DNA from: Moniliella sp. 'wahieum'
Taxonomy: Eukaryota > Basidiomycota > Moniliellomycetes > Moniliellales > Moniliellaceae
Assembly (NCBI GenBank): GCA_003971905.1
Contig: RSEE01000021.1
Coordinates: 434,001 to 498,000 of the forward strand
Length of the DNA stretch: 64,000 nt
Direction of reading: 5' to 3'
Part shown: in pieces, positions 57,387 through 64,000 of the stretch
Layout of the letters: the number at the start of each line of letters is the position of its first letter
Position numbering within the stretch: position 1 is the stretch's first letter
Position numbers and translations under genes: made by a program
The notes under the pieces: model-generated
Told to the model about the DNA's origin: nothing
Databases searched by the model: none
What the model saw: the letters and a program-made list of their open reading frames with translations, nothing else

Positions 57387-57599
57387 TCTGGGTATAGGTT
57401 CTGGTTATGATCATGTTATCTTTTTTTCCTCTTTTGGGTTGCCTCTACTTCACTGAACGCTGAACGGGCTGGCCTTTTAATCTCCCTCAAAAACTTCGCG
57501 TGAAACGGTCAATTGTGAGGATAGAACAGAGCAACAGAGACGAATCGTATCAGGGGGCGGTGGAAGGGTAAAACGAAAACAAAAAGGTCCACAATGAGC

Positions 57600-58997
57600 T
57601 TAACTGTAAATGTAGTCGTCATAGTATGACGCCGTTGGGTTCGAGATGCTTTCCGACCCGCAGAACGATAAGCAGTGAGTCCTTCGAATCGTAGTAATCG
57701 CTGTAAGGATCCGCACCATAGTCGTCCAGCACCGGCGAGTTGGAGTACGAGTTCTCGCGGTAGCGGTCGTACCCTTTGTCATCAAACCGTCATAAGATCG
57801 GGTGCGTAGCGCTCCGTGAACCGGTTGGGCGCTGCATTCTTGTATCGGTCATAAGACGTGACCGTCGGCCGCGATTTAGACTGAGGGTACGCTGCTGTAT
57901 CTGACCCAGAGTGGTAGCTCTCGGCCCCCGTCGCATATGTCGTGGCGTACGTGGGGAAATCGTCGTAGGGAACTGAGGAGTACCCGTATGATCCACGTTT
58001 GCTGCTTGACACTGTACGGGGTTTGGCCTCCATTGGAACGTACTGTCCCCTGACCGACCATGGCAGAGGAAGGTAGAATCCCGGGTGGGCAAAAAGGAAC
58101 ACCTAGCATATTTTCACGTTAGGTCCAAGGCGTGACCGAGGTACGGGTGCAAGGGGGTACGGGGGCATAAGGAGGGTCGCTTACCCAAATTGCTACCGCG
58201 ATCATAGCACCATCAAAGATGCAGAACCAAATTTCAGTGGTAGACAGGCGTCCAACCCAACCCTCCTTCATCTCTGCGCAACGGTAAGCGCACCGACAGA
58301 GAATGAAGATGGTGGAGATGAAAGTTGCCCACGAGACACGGATCGTGCCCTTAGTCCAGCGGTCGTGGTTCAAGCCCTCTTTCCAAGCGCGGTAATGGCG
58401 ATAGTGGAAGTCCAAGAAGAGCATGAGGAATGGCCCAGTCACAAGCACTTGAATGATCACTCCGGCCAGGGCGATGTCAGACCCATGGCGAACACCCTTG
58501 CTTGTAGCTGCTGTTGCGCTCATCGCACCACCGGCAGCCTGGACAACGAGCGAAAGGATGTCGCCACTGATGAAGATGATAAAGTAAACTTTAGTGCTCA
58601 GCCGGGCCATTTCATTACCAACACAGAGCGTAATGCGCTCCAGCGCCACATAGTTGGCCGCGCTGATAAAGATGGGGCTGATGATGAGGCAGATAAGCTG
58701 GACAAGGTAAGGGGTGCGGCTGAAAAAGTCATAGTGGCTCGTGGTGCGCGCAGCCCAGCCGGCCAGCTCGCCTCCGGCGCAGACGGTGGCCAGGAGCATG
58801 AAGCCTCCGCGCTGGAAGCGGCCGGGCCAGATGGCGAAGAGGAGGTGGGTGAGGAAGGCGGCGGCATAGATGCAGGAAAAGAGGACGCCGACCCAGAGGG
58901 TGGGGATGTAGCGATAGGGCGCATGCTGAAGCTGGCAGATGGAGCCAGGTGTGTTGTCGATGGCGACACACTTGGATACCTCGGAGTAGGCGCCCAT
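57600..58997 (-). CDS. RTA1-like seven-TM membrane protein
   Basis: Fungal RTA1-domain protein, linked in other fungi to resistance to 7-aminocholesterol or sphingoid-base release. Start MGAYSEVSKC with an in-frame upstream ATG at 59102. Seven hydrophobic helices follow: WVGVLFSCIYAAAFLTHLLF, RGGFMLLATVCAGGELAGWA, LVQLICLIISPIFISAANY, KVYFIIFISGDILSLVVQAA, DIALAGVIIQVLVTGPFLML, VSWATFISTIFILCR and WFCIFDGAMIAVAIW. The GDILSLVVQAAGG motif is the RTA1 signature. An intron lies at 58103-58184 (GTAAGC...TGCTAG), after which VFLFAHPGFYLPLP completes the last helix. The tail is Ser/Tyr-rich, ending SYYDDYIYS at 57600-57602. Frame slips occur in the tail near 57780 and 57650. Confidence 0.9.
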
Positions 58998-59455
58998 CTC
59001 CACGGCACTGCTGGTCGAAGGGAAGGAGGAGGAGGCAAGGCGGGCAGGGCAGGCAGGAGTTGAGAATGTGATGCCGTGGGAGCCGCCCAACGCCAAGCTC
59101 ACCTAGAGTACCAAACCCGCTTTGCGGGGCGAAACGCATCGCGACTGCCGCTCTGCCTCAGTCTGCGCAGCACGGCAGAGCACTTACGCAAGCCGTCGCT
59201 GCAGGCCGTCTCGTCCCCGCTTAGGTACCGGTTGTTGTTGAAAACATGCACGCATGGTTCCGCCTGGGCGGAATGGAGCGTCAATGGAGCGTCACCTCCT
59301 GGTCACCTTTTTGCAGCTTAGAAATGGGCTGGGGCACCAGGGCACAGTGCGGGCGTTTGTCCCATCACCCCCGCACATCACGCGCCCTGCCTCGCCCTCA
59401 GCGCCCCCCAGCACGCCCACATCCCGGCCTTGGCCCCCTCAGGCCTCACCCCACA
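58998..59455. other. Divergent intergenic region RTA1-like / NDUFS4
   Basis: 458 bp between start codons, holding both promoters. No motif decides the transcription start. Confidence 0.45.
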
Positions 59456-60073
59456 ATGTTGTTTGCGTCAGCCCTGCGGACGCCTCTGGCGCGCACGTCC
59501 GTGCGCAGCCTCAGCACCAGTGCTCGCGCTTCCTTCATTGGCAAGGCCGGTCCTGGACAGACCTCTCTGCCGTGTCTGGCAAGACGGGCTCCCGGGATCT
59601 GGCCGCGGAGGAGGCGCGTCTCGCCCAGGCCCACACCGCGGACATGGTCAGCGACGCCCCGCCCGAGCTGGCGCAGCGTCCTGTGCGCATCTTTCGCCCC
59701 AACAAGTCGGCCACTACGTCGGGAAAGGCGGGTACCGCGACCTGGCGTGTAGACTGGGATATTCTTCAGGGCTCGGGCCGGTGGGAGAACCCGTTGATGG
59801 GCTGGGCTTCCTCTGCCGATTACATGCAAGGGACCAGCATGAAGTTCAAGACGAAGGAGGACGCTATCCATTTCTGTGAAAAGCAAGGTACGCAAGCGCA
59901 CCCCGCTAGGTGGGAGAGGGCACCTACGGTGGGCTCATCCACTAACTCATTCTTACCCATCCAGGATGGCCCTTCTTTGTCCAAGAGCCTCACGTCTCGC
60001 GTATCCCACCCAAGAGCTATGCAGCAAACTATAGCTATGCGCCCGGCAAGTTGCGCATTGTGACACCAAGTAA
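59456..60073 (+). CDS. NADH:ubiquinone oxidoreductase subunit NDUFS4 (18 kDa)
   Basis: Accessory subunit of the complex I N-module in the mitochondrial matrix. The basic presequence (MLFASALRTPLARTSVRSLS) ends in a TSARASF-like cleavage region. The AQDQ-family core follows: RPVRIFRPNKSATTSGKAGT, WRVDWDILQGSGRWENPLMG, WASSADYMQGTSMKFKTKED, AIHFCEKQ. An intron at 59888-59964 joins to GWPFFVQEPHVSR and PKSYAANYSYAPGKLRIV. The end is best read as DTK with stop 60071-60073, in line with the family's terminal TK, if one base is missing at about 60060. A frame slip near 59560 separates the presequence from the body. Confidence 0.93.
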
Positions 60074-61318
60074 ACTGTCTGATCGCACCTTCTTGCTTTG
60101 TTGCATACCCTGATTCTGTAGTCTGGCTAGCAGCTGGAGGGTAAGATTGTTCTCGTGCTGTGGCTCAAGTTATGATCAAGGGGCCAGTAGAGGATAGGAA
60201 AGCAAAGTGTTCCAAAAAGGTGGAAGATGGTGAGACAACATCGGCAGCTATATACTAGGTTGTAGGAGGCGATGGGGTGGAAGGGGTGCTAGAACGGCAG
60301 TATCGACGGATGGAAGATGTAGTGGGAGGCTGATTCATTGTCAAGGGTGCCAGTCAGGTAGGAAAACTCTTTCCTGCATGACGCGCCAATAGTGAGCAGT
60401 GAGCGCTGTGAGCACTGCGGTGGGTCTTCCCTCGGAGCTCCCGGGTTCATGGGCACGAATTTAGGTGATGAAGGCCTTGTCCCATCGAAGGGTATGCAGG
60501 TGGGTGTGGCGGCGTGTGGCCTCCTTGATTGAGGGACTGCCTGCCTGTCAGAACCAAGAGAAGCAAATCCAGCGGTGCGGGTCCTATTGAATAAGCGAAT
60601 CAGAAGTGGAAGTGTTTCACCTGGTGAGAATCGTCGTCCCAACGACTGCCTAACAGCAGTACTCGCCGAGCGGCGAGCGAGGCGGGTGAAGAAGCAGGAT
60701 GCAGATCAAACCACTACGCGCGAGGACCGTGACAAGGAGCCAATAGGGCGAGGTATGTCGCAACCGTCTACACGGAGGCCCAGACGGGTACAGTTCGCAT
60801 TGCTGTGACAATTGGAAGAAGCCCTCCGCGTGCACTCGACTCGCCTGATGAGGCGGTTAGTACCGTGCCGCCGCGTTTCGTCTGGTGGGGGTGGCAAAAT
60901 GAGGATGCTGGCGGCGCTTGCTTGCAGATTCAACCACTGGTTGAAAGTGCTTTGAAGGAAGGATTGAAAAGCCAACCTTGAGTGTGTTGAGGCTTGAAGC
61001 TTCAAGGCGCCTCAGACGATGTGGAGATGAATATACTCCTGTCGTTGATGGCAGCCGAGAGCTGCGTGTTGTCCTGTTGTTTCTCTGCCCGCCAGCGCTG
61101 CGTTGGCGGTGGTGCAATTGAAATTGAAAGTTGCATTCCACAATGCTTTGTGTGGATCATCGATCTCGCTCGCAGGCTCATCACCCTCACGCCCCACGTG
61201 CATCACGTGGCCCAATTGTCAGCATCACCCTGCCGCTGCCACTCGAGGCAAGAACTGGGTCGAGCAAGCATCAAGAACGACATCGGCCTCACCATCGCCC
61301 CATCCACATCCATCAGAC
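60074..61318. other. Intergenic region
   Basis: No gene seen. A GTGAGCAGTGAGCGCTGTGAGC word series lies at about 60392-60413, and TTGAAGCTTCAAGG at about 60993-61006. Confidence 0.5.
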
Positions 61319-62343
61319 ATGCTGCCCATCACATCTCGGGGCGTGCTCCCCGCGGTCCGCGCCGCTGTGCGACCAGCCATGGTCACGGCCCACACCCCAA
61401 GGCCAGCTATGCGGGCCTTCGCCTCCACGCGCGCCGCTGGCCGGCCCACTTCTGTCCCACGTACCTTCACTACCGCAGCTGCCGCGACCGCTGTTTCTTT
61501 GGTCTTGTACACCTGGCTGGGACAGCCGCTCTCTCTCGAAGCGCCTGCTCCCTCGGAACTTCTGGGGACGGATGTCGGTGATAACTTTTTCTCTGACCCG
61601 ACCACCGGTGTGGCCTTCCCCAAGCGTTCGTCGCTTATAAAAGCGGACTCTACCGATGCGAACGAGGCTGCCCCCTTGGGCGAACTTGATTTGCTTGGAA
61701 CAGGTGTGCGCACCGTCACCTTTCTCCGTGTAAGAGTATATGTGGCTGGATTTTACACCAACGTTGCCCAGGCGACCAAGGTACTTCAGTCAGCCAAGCT
61801 GCCTGATGATGCTCCTTTGGACGAGGTGGTGGGAACGCTACTGGATGCTGGCGTACCCTTCGCAGTCCGAATCGTGCCCGTACGGACTACCGACTTTTCC
61901 CATATTCACGGTGGGCTTACACGTGCCGCAGCCGGACGCGCCAAGCTTCTTCCTGCTTCCGAGTCCGAGCCGGACGAGGTCGAGGAGAAGCTGGCAGCAA
62001 GGATTCGGCTCTGTTCAAGTCACTGTTTGCGAAACGGACAAAGATTCACAAGGGCCACACCCTCGATCTTCTCTTCCAGCGTGTCGCACTCAAGGATCGC
62101 GCTACCACGGCGGTCACTATTGCTCACGATGGGGTGGCACTGGGTACGGTCGTACCTCAAGTCCATGGCACACCCCTCACCCGCAACCTGGTCCTGGCCT
62201 ACGTGTCACAGGGCAACGTGCCTTCTCCTCCGGTACGTTCTTCGATTAGTGCGATGCGCATCAAACTAACATTGTAACGCCTTGACGTACAGTTACGAAA
62301 AGCCGTGGAAGAATCTTTTGACCATATCAAGTCCCTTTCTTGA
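61319..62343 (+). CDS. Mitochondrial chalcone-isomerase-like protein (AIM18/AIM46 type)
   Basis: Fungal chalcone-isomerase fold protein of mitochondria; fatty-acid binding is known for relatives, catalysis is not expected. A long basic presequence (MLPITSRGVLPAVRAAVRPA to about residue 45) is followed by a hydrophobic segment (ATAVSLVLYTWLG) that may anchor it in the inner membrane. The domain core reads LDLLGTGVRTVTFLRVRVYV, AGFYTNV, VPFAVRIVPVRTTDFSHIHG and LTRNLVLAYVSQGNVPSPP. An intron lies at 62233-62292 (GTACGT...GTACAG), then LRKAVEESFDHIKSL to the stop at 62341-62343. One frame slip near 62010-62030 interrupts the middle (KSLFAKRTKIHKGHTLDLLF lies in the neighbouring frame). Confidence 0.88.
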
Positions 62344-62630
62344 TCAAGCCTTGGAAGAGAGTTTGCTCACCACTTGTACATCTTTGTGCCAAATAATACA
62401 TGGGGCGACCGTCTCGTCTTCTACAGTATCGGGGTAGAAGTGGAATGCAGCAATAGAACTCACAGCAGGAGCAAGGATAGACTGTAAGTGCTTGTTGGGT
62501 AGGAAAGATACCACCCTGAGGGGCGGAGTAGAACTTCCTGTGGGGGGCACTCCACCATGATCAAGTTGGAGGAGGAGGATCGGCATCGGCGCATTGAACG
62601 CATTTTGACTTGTGCGCTTGGAGAAGCCAC
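62344..62630. other. Short convergent intergenic region
   Basis: Between the AIM18-like gene and the convergent AT-hook gene; nothing recognised. Confidence 0.4.
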
Positions 62631-63931
62631 TCAAACTGGCAAGAACTCCAATCTGCACTTCAAGCGGAGCAGTGGTGGCCTGGCTCCCTTGGCTAGCCGG
62701 AGGCGTCTCGGAAGCATGCGAGTCTGAATGGGGATACCGGGCCACCTCTGCCCCTCCGAAGCATCACGCGCCCACCACCCTCCACTCGTATCGGTAGTCT
62801 CGACACCAGCCCCAGCCCAGGCGGCACGATGTAAAGTCCCCTCGAGTTCACGAAGGATCTTGGGCCCCAACGGTCGTTTCTCTCTGCTTTGCACTGTACG
62901 ATCACCCGCATGTTCAAACCCGGAGCGTGTTGTCGCCACGCCTTCGCGGGGAGACCAACGAATTTTCCACCACCCCCGCAAGTCCGCACCTTGGTCGTTC
63001 CTCCCCCCCACGATAAAGGTCCATACCCAAGGAAGAGAGGTAGGCGAGCGTGCCAAACTCGAAACGTGTACCACGCGCCACAGTCGACTCCAGCCCGGTG
63101 TCGCACCCTTCACAGGCCCAGACGGTGCAAATGGAGGAGACATGACTGTCATATCAGGATCCTCGGCCCCTTGGGGTAACGAATTCAGCTGGCGCAACGC
63201 ATCCTTCTTGCTTGGCTTGGGCTGGGGAGGTGGATCCCCCAAGGTAAGGGTACCCTCGGCAACAGCCTTCTTGGGGCGCCCTCTGCGACGTGTCGTAACT
63301 GAACCGCTACAGGTAATGTCCCTGCGGGGGCGGCATCTTTCTCGGTCCCAGATATTGCACTTAGCGCCACGCTTTTTTTGGGTCTTCCTCTCGCCCGTTT
63401 CTGTACCAAGCCGTCTGAAGAGTAGGGCGGTGCAGGGACAGGGGCCTGGGCTGGCGTAGGAGCGTAGACCACACGTACAGTGGACAGCTGTGAAGATGGA
63501 AGAAAGGGGCGCAGAGACAGATTGGCATACGTCCTCATCCTCGTGGGCTTCCGCAGACCATGGGATATGGTGCATCGCAGGCATTGAGCCCACGCGGGAG
63601 GACGCATAGGAGGCGATGGTAAATTGGCACGAAGGATGCGCTGATGTCCATGTTGTGCTGCTGTATGCGTTTTTGCAAGTTGCATTTTTGGCTCGTGGGG
63701 ATCCTGGTCCTTTACACCTCTGCTGCATCTGCTGGCATTTTGAGTTACTGAGCTCGGATGAAGGTGAGCACCAAAGGTGTCTCCCCGGTCCACGCTGGAT
63801 AGAATGAACAGCACTATGGGCAAACAACGCTGTATGAGGGGGATCATAGCAATCGCATGATAGGAGAGGGCATGGAGTGCTCGCCTGGCGGAAGCCAGGC
63901 GCGTTTTGGAGCACGATCTAGGCGTGGGCAA
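62631..63931 (-). CDS. AT-hook protein (two GRPKK motifs)
   Basis: Probable nuclear DNA-binding protein. Two AT-hooks sit about 100 bp apart: QKRARGRPKKSVALS (plus-strand about 63365-63410) and TTRRRGRPKKAVAEGTLTLG (about 63250-63300), in neighbouring frames that a length error or a small intron must join. Downstream lies a Lys/Pro/Gln linker (PPPQPKPSKKDALRQLNSLP), then either of two open frames to about 62631 or 62693, so the C-terminus is unresolved. The N-terminal part (63420-63931) is Pro-rich and carries RTYANLSLRPFLPSSQLSTV. No other domain seen; the gene may extend past the right edge. Confidence 0.5.
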
Positions 63932-64000
63932 TAGACCGATGGAACTGGTGTGTGTGCGCCCCTCCAGGGGCAGAATAGACGCCGGGCGGAGAAGGACGCA

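Noticed and set aside
25000-64000. CRISPR arrays, rRNA or operon-like clusters
   Set aside because: The short tandem words lack regular spacers, no rRNA core sequence was recognised, and gene orientations alternate as in a eukaryotic chromosome.

Overview
The window looks like nuclear DNA of a basidiomycete-type fungus. Genes are interrupted by short spliceosomal introns (about 50-80 bp, GT...AG with a CTRAY-like branch point close to the acceptor). The gene set is fungal: a CSL transcription factor, a TMEM63/CSC1 channel, an RTA1 membrane protein, a sedolisin and a GH5 exo-glucanase. A complex I subunit (NDUFS4) excludes the budding yeasts that lack complex I. I cannot name the genus from the sequence alone.

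Layout: CSL transcription factor (0.2-3.6 kb, +); membrane-anchored GH5 exo-beta-1,3-glucanase (4.8-6.7, -); repeat-rich desert with one candidate Ser-Pro-repeat gene (6.7-10.7); a young non-autonomous LTR mini-element (10.73-12.1); CSC1/TMEM63 channel (13.7-17.6, +); two-RRM protein (19.0-20.2, -); M50B-like peptidase (20.6-21.6, -); SET/NAP1-type histone chaperone (22.9-23.7, +); intron-bearing tRNA-Asp (24.4, -); an unrecognised candidate gene (25.6-26.6, +); an MCAT-like protein without its catalytic residues (27.8-29.8, +); another unrecognised candidate (30.1-30.9, +); RPD3-class histone deacetylase (31.0-32.7, -); V-ATPase subunit F (33.0-33.5, +); p24 cargo receptor (33.6-34.4, -); desert (34.4-37.2); sedolisin (37.2-39.0, +); CDC50/LEM3 flippase subunit (39.3-40.6, -); casein kinase 2 beta (41.4-42.7, +); an unknown membrane protein (43.3-45.5, -); an orphan coiled-coil gene inside a repeat-rich desert (47.4-48.2, +); a small Pro/Ser-rich protein (52.6-53.0, +); TspO-like membrane protein (56.4-57.4, +); RTA1-like protein (57.6-59.0, -); NDUFS4 (59.5-60.1, +); chalcone-isomerase-like AIM18/46 protein (61.3-62.3, +); AT-hook protein (62.6-63.9, -).

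Two features cut across the window. First, almost every conserved gene, including ones normally indispensable, needs one or more 1-2 base length corrections to read through. This looks like an unpolished long-read assembly rather than mass pseudogenisation, so most CDS entries here are spans, not clean reading frames. Second, the gene deserts carry families of short, near-palindromic tandem words (GTCACCG, AGTCACT, AGTACTC, TTCAACG, CCTCAGG, ATCATCG). They recur in desert after desert and are not explained by genes or the mobile element.

The genes form no operon or obvious cluster. They are mostly housekeeping genes in tight convergent or divergent pairs (HDAC/VMA7 divergent, VMA7/p24 convergent, sedolisin/CDC50 convergent, TspO-like/RTA1 convergent, RTA1/NDUFS4 divergent) separated by larger accessory-looking deserts.
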